A stretch of DNA of 45,686 bases from F1-120-MAGs118 sp013360535 (GTDB lineage Bacteria; Planctomycetota; UBA1135; GCA-002686595): positions 1 through 45,686 of the forward strand of contig JAPKHC010000030.1 in assembly GCA_026647215.1 (NCBI GenBank), in the 5' to 3' direction. The number at the start of each line of letters is the position of its first letter. Position 1 is the first letter of the stretch. A model generated the notes under the pieces. It saw nothing but the letters and a program-made list of their open reading frames with translations, was not told the origin of the DNA and did no database searches. The translations under genes were made by a program, and so were the position numbers. Shown here one piece after another: positions 15,859-24,419 of the stretch.

Positions 15859-17556
15859 TCAACGCACGGACTGCGGATCGAGGTCGGGCTGCGTCTCGCG
15901 CAGCTCGAGCCACTTCTTCAGGCGCCGCTGGTTGTCGGCGGAGTCGCGCTTGGCGATCTCGCGCACGGCACGGTCGTCGGGCGAGAGGTCGGTGCGCGCG
16001 AGTTCCTCCTCGGCGTACTTGAACGACTGCTCGTACATCGCCTGCGCACGCTCGAAGTCGCGCTTCAGGTAGTAGTGCAGCATCACCGCCGTGTCGTTGA
16101 TGTAGTTGGGATCCTTGGGGCTGAGCTCGATCGAGCGCTCGTAGGCGGCGAAGGAGCGTTGCCACAGGTCCTGCAGCACCTCCGGATCGGGCTTCTCGCC
16201 GCGGCGCATGCGCAGCGCATCACCCTGGTCGCGCAGGAACAGGCCGAGGTTGTTCCAGTGGCGCGCCACCTCGGGCTGCACCTTCGTGAACACCTCGCAG
16301 ATCATGGCGGCGTCGTCGTTGCGCACGCGGCCCTTCTGCTTGGCGGGGTCCGCGCACCAGCCGATCAGGCCGTTGAGCACGCTCTCGTTGCGCGCGAAGT
16401 CGCCGCCGAGCGTCGCCGTCAGGCCCTCGGGATCGATGCGGCGGTAGTTCTTGAGCGCCTCGATCGCCTCCTCGTAGCGCTGCTGCGAGAACGCGGCGCG
16501 GAACACGTAGTACCACGAGTTCGTGAAGGCCGGCCAGAGCTCGACCGCACGCCGGAACGAGGCCTCGCTCTCGGGCCACTTCGCGTTCTCGAACTGCGCG
16601 AAGCCCTTCCACCACGAGGTCGTCGCGTTGCGCGCGTCCGTGTCCCCTGCGCGCGCCGTGAAGCGCGTGGCGCCGTCCTCGATGCACGTGAGGAACGCCT
16701 CGGCGCCGAGCAGCGAATGCACCTGCGGGAACTTGACGACCGCCGGGTCCCACTCGATCGCGGCGGCGTAACTCTGGATCGCCGCGGCCGTGTCCTTCTT
16801 CCAGCCCTGCAGGTCGCCGCACTGGGCGTGCACGTCGGCGAGCGCCGACTGCTGCGCGTACTCCGCAGGCTTGCCGTACAGCGCGATCGCCTCCTGGAAG
16901 GTCGCGTGCGACTTCTCCCACAGGCGCGCCTTGGCCTGCTCGTCGACTTCGGCGATGTAGCTCGAGAACAGCAGCCTTCCGGCGACGACCCGCGCCTGGG
17001 GCAGCTTCGGGGCGAGCTGGATCGCACGCGTGGCGGCCTCGTGGCCAGCCTCGAGGTCCTGCGCGTACCACGCCGACTCCGCGAGCCCCAGCCACAGGTC
17101 GGCCCACGACGAGGCCGTGGTCTTCGACGCGAGCTTGAAGTGCCGCAGCGCGTCCTCGAACTGGCTCTGCGTGTACTGGCCGCCGCCGGTGGTCGCGATC
17201 TCGCGCTTGGCGAGCGCGAGGAACGCGTGCCCGAACAGGTAGTCGACGAGCTTCTCCGCCGCGGGATCCTTCTTGATCTCCTCGATCACCTCGAGCGCCT
17301 CGTCGATCTTCCAGCTCGCGATCCAGCCGCGGGCGACCCACGCGCGCGTGCGCGGGCCGGGCTCGGCGAGCGCCGCCGCATCGAAGGCCGCCTGCGCCTC
17401 CGCGAGCTTGCCTTCGAGGAGCAGCGCGCGGCCGCGCTCGAGCGAGACCTCCGCAGATTCCTCCTGGGCGACGAACGCCGTCGTGGCGGGCGCGGGAACG
17501 GTCGAAGGAGCGACGAGCAGGGCTGCGAGGACGATGTGCATGGCAGGGGGCGTCAC
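15859..17556 (-). CDS. Secreted or periplasmic TPR-repeat protein
   Basis: 565 residues. The N-terminal MHIVLAALLVAPSTVPAPA is a signal-peptide-like stretch. Helical repeats follow, with TPR-type spacing from about residue 35 to 545 (for example RGRALLLEGKLAEAQAAFDA and FRRAVELWPAFTNSWYYVFR). TPR arrays are protein-interaction scaffolds; the partner is unknown. The annotated GTG overlaps the upstream stop (GTGA). The ATG five codons later is an alternative start that fits a signal peptide slightly better. It sits between another TPR protein and the DUF6687 gene in one operon. Confidence 0.82.
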   Translation of the reverse strand: MTPPAMHIVLAALLVAPSTVPAPATTAFVAQEESAEVSLERGRALLLEGKLAEAQAAFDAAALAEPGPRTRAWVARGWIASWKIDEALEVIEEIKKDPAAEKLVDYLFGHAFLALAKREIATTGGGQYTQSQFEDALRHFKLASKTTASSWADLWLGLAESAWYAQDLEAGHEAATRAIQLAPKLPQARVVAGRLLFSSYIAEVDEQAKARLWEKSHATFQEAIALYGKPAEYAQQSALADVHAQCGDLQGWKKDTAAAIQSYAAAIEWDPAVVKFPQVHSLLGAEAFLTCIEDGATRFTARAGDTDARNATTSWWKGFAQFENAKWPESEASFRRAVELWPAFTNSWYYVFRAAFSQQRYEEAIEALKNYRRIDPEGLTATLGGDFARNESVLNGLIGWCADPAKQKGRVRNDDAAMICEVFTKVQPEVARHWNNLGLFLRDQGDALRMRRGEKPDPEVLQDLWQRSFAAYERSIELSPKDPNYINDTAVMLHYYLKRDFERAQAMYEQSFKYAEEELARTDLSPDDRAVREIAKRDSADNQRRLKKWLELRETQPDLDPQSVR

Positions 17557-19580
17557 TGACGCTGGGGCAGGGCCTTCTGGCAGCGAGGGATGTAGGTGTC
17601 GGAGACCGACGGCCGCGGCGAGGGGCCGATGTCGAGGCTCCGCTGGAAGTATTCGAGGGCGCGGCGCGGGTCACCATCGCGCTCGAGGTAGAGCAGGCCC
17701 ATGTACTCGTGGGCGTCGCCCCAGGCTTCCTTGAGCCGCGCGCGGTCGCGCTCGGAGAGCGCCGGGTTGGCGAGCTGCTTGTCGCCGAGCGCGATCGCCG
17801 TGCGCAGGAGCCCGCGCGCGATCTCGGTGTCGCTGCGCAGGTACTCGACCGCGATCAGCGCCGCGTCGGCCATGACACGCACGTTGTCCGGCGCGAGACG
17901 GCTCGCGTCGAGCAGCGCCTTGTAGGCGTTCTCGAAGCCCTTCTGCGCGCGCTTGCGCTGGTCCTCGGCGCGCACCCGCAGCTCGGTCTGCAGGCGCGGC
18001 CCGAGCGGAATCGTCGCGTCGATCCCGGCGCGGTCGCGCAGCGCGAGCAGCCGCCGCGGCTCGCGGATGCGGTCGTCGGCGGCGAGCTGGAAATCCTCGG
18101 CGTTGGCGTGGGCCTCTTCCGCGATGGCGCGGTACAACCGCCCGGCTTCGACGGCCCACTTGAGCACGTCGGGCTGGTAGCGGTGCAGCTCGAGGTTGAG
18201 CTGCGCGGCGGGAATCGGCTCGCCCTTCGCCTCGTGGTCCTGCGCGAGCGTCGCCAGCCCGGTGACGCCGGACTCGACCTTGCCGGGAAGCTCGATCACC
18301 ATCGCGCCGCGCTCGCGCTTCTCCATCGAGCGGAAGCACTCGGCTGCGGCCGACAGGCGCCCGAGCTCGCGTTGTTTCCAGCCCGTCGCCGCGCGGCACA
18401 AGGCCTCCATGCGCGTCGCCTCGGCCCGCAACGCCGCGTCGAGCGCCCGCGCCGCGGCGAACTCGCCCTCGGCGATGCGCAGCTCGTCGATCGCGGCATT
18501 GGGTTCGAGCGCCAGCGCGCGCTCGAAGCGTTCGCTCGCCGGAATCCACCACGTGTCGGGACTCGCTGTCGCGCTCGGCCGCACGCGCTCGAACGCCGCG
18601 ATCGCTTCCGCGTGGCCGCCGCGCTCGAGCGCCGTCGCGCGCAACTGTGCCGACAGCTCGGCATCACCGGGCAGCTTCTGGAAGCCGCGCTCGAGCGTCG
18701 CCTGCGCCGCCGCGAGATCGCCACGGCGCGCCTGCACGTCCGCGAGCGTGAGCCAGGCCCAGCGCTCGCCCGGCTGCGCGCCGACGAGCCGTGCCAGCGC
18801 TTCTTCGGTCTCGCGTGCGAGCTCCTCGCTCGCCGTCGCGGCCCGCACCGCCGAGTCGTGGGCCTCCCACAGCGCCCTCGCGATCGTCAGCTCCGGCGCC
18901 TCGCGCGCCTGCAGGCTCGCACCGCCCGCCGCGAGCGCCGCGCGCGCGTTGCGGGCCGCCTCGAGGGCCTCGTTGGTCTTGCCGAGCTGCCGCGCCGCCC
19001 GCGTGGCGCCGAGCCACGCTTCCGCCGACGGGGCCGCGCTCTGGAACGCGCGCAGGGCTTCTTCGACCCGGTCGCGCGCGCCCGTGCGCGCGCCGACGCG
19101 CAGGCTCGCTTCCGCGTGCACGAGCAGGGCGCGCGGCTCCGCCGGAGCGACTGCCAGCACTTCCTGCGTGATCGCGAGCGCCTCCGCATCGCGGCCCTCG
19201 ACGAGCAGGGCCCGCGCCTGCGCGATGCGCGGCTCGGTCAGGATGTCGTGGATCAGCGCCAGCGCTCCGACGTAGTCGCCGCGGTCGATCGCGGCATGGG
19301 CGAGCTCGCGCAGCCGGGCCGTCTCGGCGTCCTGCGGCGGCTTGGACCCGGGCTCCGTCGGCGCCGGGGCGCTCTCGATCTCCACGCGGCCGGCCGTGGC
19401 ACTGCCGGCGTCGCCCGGGGGCGGGTCGGCGGGCACGCTGGGCGCCAGCGGCACCGCGGAGGGCCGTTCCGGCGCCGCCGCGGCGGCGGGCGGGCTCGAG
19501 CGGGGCGGCTGGTCGGCCTCCGGGGTGCTCACGCAGGACACCAGAGCCAGCGCGAGGAGCGGGGTCGGACGGAGGCGCAT
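17553..19580 (-). CDS. TPR-repeat lipoprotein
   Basis: 675 residues. The N-terminal LLALALVSC lipobox places the lipidated Cys at about residue 16. A long Pro/Ala-rich linker (about 17-80) precedes TPR-like helical repeats covering most of the remainder (for example LALIHDILTEPRIAQARALL and WGDAHEYMGLLYLERDG, ending in a consensus-like last repeat). It is expected to be membrane-anchored, facing the periplasm, and to scaffold protein contacts. First gene of the minus-strand operon, coupled by GTGA to the next TPR gene. Function unknown. Confidence 0.82.
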   Translation of the reverse strand: MRLRPTPLLALALVSCVSTPEADQPPRSSPPAAAAAPERPSAVPLAPSVPADPPPGDAGSATAGRVEIESAPAPTEPGSKPPQDAETARLRELAHAAIDRGDYVGALALIHDILTEPRIAQARALLVEGRDAEALAITQEVLAVAPAEPRALLVHAEASLRVGARTGARDRVEEALRAFQSAAPSAEAWLGATRAARQLGKTNEALEAARNARAALAAGGASLQAREAPELTIARALWEAHDSAVRAATASEELARETEEALARLVGAQPGERWAWLTLADVQARRGDLAAAQATLERGFQKLPGDAELSAQLRATALERGGHAEAIAAFERVRPSATASPDTWWIPASERFERALALEPNAAIDELRIAEGEFAAARALDAALRAEATRMEALCRAATGWKQRELGRLSAAAECFRSMEKRERGAMVIELPGKVESGVTGLATLAQDHEAKGEPIPAAQLNLELHRYQPDVLKWAVEAGRLYRAIAEEAHANAEDFQLAADDRIREPRRLLALRDRAGIDATIPLGPRLQTELRVRAEDQRKRAQKGFENAYKALLDASRLAPDNVRVMADAALIAVEYLRSDTEIARGLLRTAIALGDKQLANPALSERDRARLKEAWGDAHEYMGLLYLERDGDPRRALEYFQRSLDIGPSPRPSVSDTYIPRCQKALPQRQ

Positions 19581-19603
19581 GGGCGGAGGGGATCTCAGGT
19601 CGC

Positions 19604-19609
19604 AGCATA
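19604..19609 (-). promoter_or_regulatory. Possible -10 element of the TPR operon
   Basis: Read on the minus strand this is TATGCT, the same hexamer proposed for rpsO, 24 bp before the ATG of the TPR lipoprotein. No good -35 is found at 16-18 bp. The 233-bp divergent gap to the gene at 19814 holds nothing else I can support. Confidence 0.3.
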
Positions 19610-19813
19610 GCCCGGAGCGGGGTCGAGACCTATGGCGCCGAGGCGAACTCGGGAGGGTGAGACGCCGCTGGGCGTGGAGCGGGCGCGAGCCATTTCCGGC
19701 GGCGCTCTTTGAACCTCGAGGAACCGACAGGAAGATGCGGGGGCCTCCGGTCGTCCACCGTGCGACGGACTCCGCGCTCCCGCGGCGCCGTCGTCGGCCG
19801 AGCTCCGCCTTCC

Positions 19814-22800
19814 ATGACCCACCGCGTGATCCAAGCCCTGCGCCTCGCCGCCCTCGCGGGGGCGGCCTCGCTGCTGTTCGCCTCCTGCGACAACCCGGCC
19901 TGCGTCTACAGCGGCAACTGCGGCAGCGGAGGCGGCGGGGGAGGTGGCGGCGGCGTCGGCACCGAGGCCTCGGTGCTGCCCTCGACCAACCTGTGGCTGA
20001 ATCCGGCCGAACCCACGGTCGAGAGCTTCTTCCCGACCGGCACGCAGATCGCGACCACGACGCCGATCGCGATCGTGTTCAGCGAGTCGATGGCGCAGTC
20101 GACGCTCGCGAGCGCCTTCCAGATCGCGATCGCGGGCACCGGACAGGGGATTCCGGTCTCCGCCACGCTCTCGGCGGACGGGCGTGTCGCCGTCCTGATC
20201 CCGACCGTCGCGCTGCAGGCCGACACCGACTACGAAGTGGGCTGGCGCGACAACGCGCTGATCACCGACCTGCAGGGGTCGAAGCTCGCGCGACCGTCCG
20301 ACGGCATCGTCGGGACTTTCTCGACTGCCGCGACCGACCCGACGGCGCCGCGGATCGTGATGACGTTCCCGCCGGACAACGCGACGGGGCAGGGGCTCAG
20401 CCCCGAGGTGCTCGTGCTGTTCGACCGCCCGGTCAACGTGACCGCGCCTTCGTGGGTCGTGCGCGTCGGCAACAACCCGCCCGCGCAGAACCCGGCGCCG
20501 ACGGCGCTCACGATCTCGGCCGGTCAGGCCTCGATCGAGGACCGGCGCGGCTGGCGCTGGCGCAGCGCGAATCCGGCCGGTGTTCCGGCGGAGCTGCAGA
20601 TCAACTCGGTGGTCAGCGTGCAGCTCTCGCCGAGCACCGCGCCGATCACGGCCGTCGGCGGCACGACGTCGGTGGCGGACACGACGTTCGACTTCACGCT
20701 CGCGCCCTTTGGCACGCCGCGCTCGATCGACGTGCTGTCGCTGCCCTTCGACGCGATCGGCAAGGCGAACCTCGACGGGCTCGACCCGTCGGCGGCGCTC
20801 GAGATGGAGCTGTGGCTGTACGGCTCGGACACGGCCGACCTGCTCGACCTGTACGTGATCGGCACGGGCACCGGCACGCCGGCCAAGCTGATCACGCTGT
20901 TCCGCGAGGTCGAGCTCGGCACGCTGGCGAGCTACGACCCGCTGCCGCTCAACCACGACACGGGCGAGACGGTGAAGATTGGCGAGGGCGAGCTCGACCT
21001 CGCTTCGGCCACCGCGCCGCTCGCGTTGCGCCTCGCCGAAGGCAGCGTGTTCCTCGCGGCGTCGCTGCGCCGCGGCAGCGTGCGCTCGCCGGCCTTCGTG
21101 CTCGACACCGACCTCGACGCGTCGGGCTCGCAGGGGCTCCTGCTCGACGTCACGCCGCCGGAATTCACCGGTTTTGGCACCTCGGGGACCAACACGACGA
21201 CGTTCTCGAGCGACCAGGCGGACCTCGTGGTCGTCGGTCGCGCCAACGAGCAGATCCGTTCGGTCGAGGTCGTCAGCGGTGCCAGCGACAATGGCTTCCG
21301 GCCCGACGTGGTCGCGTCGCGCGCCGATGGGCTGTTCATCGCGGCTCCGGTCGCGCTCGGCCTCGTCGATCCGGCGCTCGGCGTCCCGCAGCTCGAGATG
21401 GTGCTCTACGACCGCGCCTACAATCCCGCGGTTTCCACGGTGTTCGCGAGCTTCCTGCAGACCGGCGCCGTCGGTCCCGGGCTCGCGGTGCCCGGCGCGG
21501 CGACGCAGTTCCAGGTCAGCGTGCACGATGCGCGCACGAACGCCCCGATCGCCGGTGCGCGCGTGATCGTGCACGACTTCAACCTCGGCACGAGCACGCT
21601 CGTCGACTTCGACACGACCGACGTGCAGGGCTTCGCGATCGTCGACGCGGCGCTCGCGAGCGAGTCGATCGTGACGGTCGAGGCCACGGGCTACGACCTG
21701 TGGAGCTTCCACGGTGCGCGCGTCTCGAGCCTGCGCGTGCCGCTCTCGGCGACGAACCTCCTTCCGGGCGTTGGCGCGGGCACGGTCTCGAACACCTCGG
21801 CCTTCACGAGCTTCGAGCGCGCCGTCAGCGACTCGCGTCGGCTCGAGGGCGCGGCACCGACGTCGACGGTCTCGGGCTGCACGACGGTCGGGAGCATCTC
21901 GGCTTGCCAGTACGGCCCGCTGACGCTGCGGCCCGGTCCGCTCGGGGCGCTCAGCTTCTTCGCGACCGTCACGCCGGCGAGCGCCTTCACGTTCAGCGCG
22001 ACGAGCTTCCTGCGCTCGTTCGCGATCGAGCTGCCGATTCCGCCCGCGACGCCGGGCAGCCCGTCGGCGGCGTCGATCTCGACCACGGTGCTGCTCGACG
22101 ATGCGTCGGTGGACACCGAGGATCGGGTGCTCGAAGGACCGGCGGCGGTGCTCGACGCCTCGACGGCGCTCGGCCTCCTGCTCTCCAACCCCGACGGCGC
22201 GCCGCGCATCACGGTCGAGGGCAACGTTCCGGGCATCGCCGGTGCGGTGGTCGTCGGCCGCGGAGCCGCGCTCGACGCCATCGGCAGCCCGGCCGCCCAG
22301 TGGGCCGTGCGCAGCGCGATCCCCGGCGCCGTCGACCCGACCGCCAACAAGTACCAAGGCGACGTGCGCGGGGACCTGATCACCAGCGGGACGGTCGAGA
22401 ACGCGCTCTACTTCCGCGCCGAGATCCGCGACACGCTCGGCGGCCGCAGTGGCCTGCGCCCGCGCTTCAACGCGGTCCCCAACGTGCTCAACCTGCCGCA
22501 GCTGCCGCTGATCACGAGCCCCCTGCCGCTGCAGACCACCGCCGGCCCGTCCTACGACGTGCAGTTCGTCGATGTGCTCGCCGGGCCCGATCCGGGGCTG
22601 TACCGCGTGACCCTCGTGGGCGCGAGCGGTCGCCGCTGGGTGTTGTGGCGCGAGGACTTCGGCGGGGCCTTCAACTCGGTGCACCTGCCCGACCTGTCCG
22701 GGGCCGGCGGGACTCCGCTGCCCTCGGGCACGGTGCTCGCCTCGGTCTCGGCCTACGCCTACCCGACCCTCGACGCCGCGGCCTTCGCCTTCGCCGAGCT

Positions 22801-22858
22801 CGAGAAGCGCACGACCGTGATCTCCGAGAGCGCTCCGCTGGGCTTCACCCAGCCCTGA
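19814..22858 (+). CDS. Large Ig-like (Big_5) surface lipoprotein
   Basis: 1,014 residues. Signal peptide with lipobox LLFASC (Cys at about residue 26), then a run of about nine glycines. Two SbsA-type Ig-like (Big_5) domains follow at about 50-170 and 175-310. Seen: TTTPIAIVFSESM, and PRIVMTFPPDNATGQG with EVLVLFDRPVN. A carboxypeptidase-regulatory-like fold comes at about 560-650 (SVHDARTNAPIAGARVIVHD, then VTVEATGYD). The rest is beta-rich and unassigned. It is likely an outer-surface or periplasmic structural lipoprotein. ATG at 19814 is chosen because the signal peptide begins there; an upstream in-frame ATG at 19709 would put 35 residues before it. No operon partner. Confidence 0.8.
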   Translation: MTHRVIQALRLAALAGAASLLFASCDNPACVYSGNCGSGGGGGGGGGVGTEASVLPSTNLWLNPAEPTVESFFPTGTQIATTTPIAIVFSESMAQSTLASAFQIAIAGTGQGIPVSATLSADGRVAVLIPTVALQADTDYEVGWRDNALITDLQGSKLARPSDGIVGTFSTAATDPTAPRIVMTFPPDNATGQGLSPEVLVLFDRPVNVTAPSWVVRVGNNPPAQNPAPTALTISAGQASIEDRRGWRWRSANPAGVPAELQINSVVSVQLSPSTAPITAVGGTTSVADTTFDFTLAPFGTPRSIDVLSLPFDAIGKANLDGLDPSAALEMELWLYGSDTADLLDLYVIGTGTGTPAKLITLFREVELGTLASYDPLPLNHDTGETVKIGEGELDLASATAPLALRLAEGSVFLAASLRRGSVRSPAFVLDTDLDASGSQGLLLDVTPPEFTGFGTSGTNTTTFSSDQADLVVVGRANEQIRSVEVVSGASDNGFRPDVVASRADGLFIAAPVALGLVDPALGVPQLEMVLYDRAYNPAVSTVFASFLQTGAVGPGLAVPGAATQFQVSVHDARTNAPIAGARVIVHDFNLGTSTLVDFDTTDVQGFAIVDAALASESIVTVEATGYDLWSFHGARVSSLRVPLSATNLLPGVGAGTVSNTSAFTSFERAVSDSRRLEGAAPTSTVSGCTTVGSISACQYGPLTLRPGPLGALSFFATVTPASAFTFSATSFLRSFAIELPIPPATPGSPSAASISTTVLLDDASVDTEDRVLEGPAAVLDASTALGLLLSNPDGAPRITVEGNVPGIAGAVVVGRGAALDAIGSPAAQWAVRSAIPGAVDPTANKYQGDVRGDLITSGTVENALYFRAEIRDTLGGRSGLRPRFNAVPNVLNLPQLPLITSPLPLQTTAGPSYDVQFVDVLAGPDPGLYRVTLVGASGRRWVLWREDFGGAFNSVHLPDLSGAGGTPLPSGTVLASVSAYAYPTLDAAAFAFAELEKRTTVISESAPLGFTQP

Positions 22859-22905
22859 GCTCCGGCAGCCTCGAAGAAAATCGCATTCGGGCGAGCGCGA
22901 GGACG

Positions 22906-22935
22906 TTGGAACCGCGCCGCGTTTCTCCCTAGAAT
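22906..22935 (+). promoter_or_regulatory. Predicted promoter of the small lipoprotein gene
   Basis: TTGGAA (22906-22911) and TAGAAT (22930-22935), 18-bp spacing, 78 bp before the ATG at 23014. The -10 context CCCTAGAAT resembles CCCTAGACT before the BMC operon. Prediction from sequence only. Confidence 0.55.
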
Positions 22936-23013
22936 CCGGCCTGTCGAGCGCCGCTGCGCCTGAATTTTTCGGGCCGGCGCGCTGCTCCCAGCGCCGCCTC
23001 CGGTGGAGCCTCC

Positions 23014-23622
23014 ATGACGTTCTCCCTTCGCCGTTCGCCGTTCCTCTCGTTCGCCGTTCTCGCCGTGCTCGTGTCCGCCTGCGCCGCGCCGATCCGGCCG
23101 CGCGGCATCGACACCGAAGGGCTCGTCGTCGGCCGCCTCAAGTCGGTCAACCCGCTCGAGGTCGTCGTGCCGCGCATCGAGAACAAGACCGGCAAGCCGG
23201 ACCTGCCGCTCAGCGTGATGCGCGACGACTTCCAGAAGGGCCTGATCGCGCTGCGTTACTCGCCGCTTTCGCTCGACTTCGTCGATCGCAACGTGAGCCT
23301 CGCTGAAGCGAGCTACTCGCCCGGCGCGCTCGGTGAGCAGGCGACGCTGAAGGTCGTGCTGACCAACTGGGACAACTCGCGCTGGAGCTCGCACGCGACG
23401 CTGGTCGTCGACGCCGACGTCTACCTGCTCGACGCCAAGGATCCCGACCCGGCGCACGCGCTGTGGGGTGGCCACACCACGCGCACGGTCGACCTGTCGC
23501 GCCAGCGCCAGCAGTTCATCTCCGACGAGGCCATGCTGCGCCGCGCGGCCGAGCTCACCGTCGACGGCATCCTCGTCGCCCTGCCCTCGCGCGACCCCGA
23601 GAAGGCTCCGACGACGCGTTAG
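23014..23622 (+). CDS. Small lipoprotein of unknown function
   Basis: 202 residues. The N-terminus FAVLAVLVSACAAP has a lipobox (VSAC, Cys at about residue 24). The mature part contains VVPRIENKTGKPDLPLSVMR and YSPLSLDFVD. This is loosely reminiscent of LpoB/CsgG-type lipoproteins that begin with a strand and an N-K-T motif, but the similarity is too weak for a name. The C-terminal helix (AMLRRAAELTVDGILVAL) is followed by a hydrophilic tail. Its own promoter is predicted upstream and a terminator hairpin downstream, so it is probably monocistronic. Confidence 0.72.
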   Translation: MTFSLRRSPFLSFAVLAVLVSACAAPIRPRGIDTEGLVVGRLKSVNPLEVVVPRIENKTGKPDLPLSVMRDDFQKGLIALRYSPLSLDFVDRNVSLAEASYSPGALGEQATLKVVLTNWDNSRWSSHATLVVDADVYLLDAKDPDPAHALWGGHTTRTVDLSRQRQQFISDEAMLRRAAELTVDGILVALPSRDPEKAPTTR

Positions 23623-23652
23623 GTCTCCTCCGGGGGCCTGCGGACGGTACGA

Positions 23653-23674
23653 GGGGGTGGCCTTGGCCGCCCCC
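23653..23674 (+). terminator. Predicted terminator after the small lipoprotein gene
   Basis: GGGGGTGGCC (23653-23662) pairs with GGCCGCCCCC (23665-23674), 10 bp with one G-T pair. It is followed by TTGGGTTTT. The T-rich tail overlaps the proposed -35 of rpsO. Confidence 0.5.
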
Positions 23675-23703
23675 TTGGGTTTTGGGGCGGGCGCCGCTAT
23701 GCT
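23675..23703 (+). promoter_or_regulatory. Predicted rpsO promoter
   Basis: TTGGGT at 23675-23680 and TATGCT at 23698-23703, 17-bp spacing. Transcription would start near 23710, just before the first leader hairpin, giving a ~195-nt 5' UTR. Confidence 0.5.
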
Positions 23704-23715
23704 CCTCGCCCTCAC

Positions 23716-23894
23716 GGGGCTGCCGACAGGCTTGCGGCACCCCTCGGACCGAATCCCCGGAGTGGGGGTGCGGTTCGCGAGCCGGGACCTGACGTCAGGG
23801 GACGTCCTCGGCGCACCCCGCTTGCGGAGCTTTGGCTCTGCGGCCGGGGCAAGTGGTCAAGTCCGGCACGCGCCCGTCGCGTGCCCAAGGAAGG
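23716..23894 (+). promoter_or_regulatory. Structured rpsO leader (putative S15 autoregulatory RNA)
   Basis: Four hairpins can be drawn. H1: GGGG(C)TGCCG 23716-23725 with CGGCACCCC 23735-23743. H2: GGGGTGCG 23765-23772 with CGCACCCC 23812-23819, enclosing CCG-GGAC/GTCC-T-CGG. H3: CCCCG 23816-23820 with CGGGG 23845-23849, containing GAGC-TTTG-GCTC. H4: a perfect 8-bp stem GGCACGCG 23865-23872 with CGCGTGCC 23878-23885, just before the SD (AAGGAAGG, 23887-23894). H2 and H3 share 23816-23819 and exclude each other. S15 represses its own mRNA through leader structures in several bacteria; that this one does so is inference. Confidence 0.5.
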
Positions 23895-23904
23895 AACGAC
23901 TCCG

Positions 23905-24174
23905 ATGGCCATCCCCGCCGACCGCAAGGCCGAGATCATCAGGACCTTCGCCACCCACCCCGGTGATTCCGGGTCGCCCGAGGTGCAGGTCGCGCTCCTG
24001 AGCGAGCACGTCAACAACCTGACCGAGCATCTCAAGCTGCACCGCAAGGACTACATCTCGCGCCGCGGCCTGCTGATGATGGTCGGCACGCGCTCGAAGC
24101 TGCTCAAGTACCTGCGCCGCCGCGAGCCCGCTCGCTACACGGCGCTGGTCGAGAAGCTCGGGCTCCGGAAGTGA
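23905..24174 (+). CDS. rpsO: Ribosomal protein S15
   Basis: 89 residues, exactly the usual S15 length. Seen: TGSPEVQ-like segment GDSGSPEVQVALLSEHVNNL, LHRKDYISRRGLL and LLKYLRRREPARYTALVEKL. It binds the 16S rRNA central domain early in 30S assembly. ATG at 23905 follows the SD AAGGAAGG. An in-frame GTG at 23881 lies inside a perfect leader hairpin and would add eight non-homologous residues, so it is rejected. The gene is followed by pnp, the classical rpsO-pnp order. Confidence 0.97.
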   Translation: MAIPADRKAEIIRTFATHPGDSGSPEVQVALLSEHVNNLTEHLKLHRKDYISRRGLLMMVGTRSKLLKYLRRREPARYTALVEKLGLRK

Positions 24175-24277
24175 TCCGAGGTCGATCCAGCGCGTCGAAC
24201 GAAGCGTCGCGCGCCCCGCGGCTCATCCCGGAGCGCCAAATTTCGCTGCGACAAGACCGCGTGTCGACCTGAACGTC

Positions 24278-24323
24278 GAGCGCCCTCGCAGGGAGTCGCC
24301 CAAGCGGCCTCCCGAGGGCGCTC
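24278..24323 (+). promoter_or_regulatory. Long perfect hairpin between rpsO and pnp (RNase III-like site)
   Basis: GAGCGCCCTCG (24278-24288) pairs perfectly over 11 bp with CGAGGGCGCTC (24313-24323) across a 24-nt loop. It lies about 97 bp before the pnp ATG. In E. coli, the pnp leader has an RNase III-cleaved duplex through which PNPase represses itself. Equivalence here is inference. A terminator/attenuator role is also possible (GACTTT follows). Confidence 0.45.
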
Positions 24324-24419
24324 GCTGACTTTGAAGGGCACATGTCGCGCGGCTCGCGCCGCGCCCGGCCCCACCGAACACCCTGTAACTCAAGCAGACA
24401 AGACGAAAGAGAAACTCAG

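Noticed and set aside
23881..23904. Upstream GTG start for rpsO
   Set aside because: It lies in a perfect leader hairpin, lacks an SD and adds eight residues not found in S15; ATG at 23905 gives the standard 89 residues.
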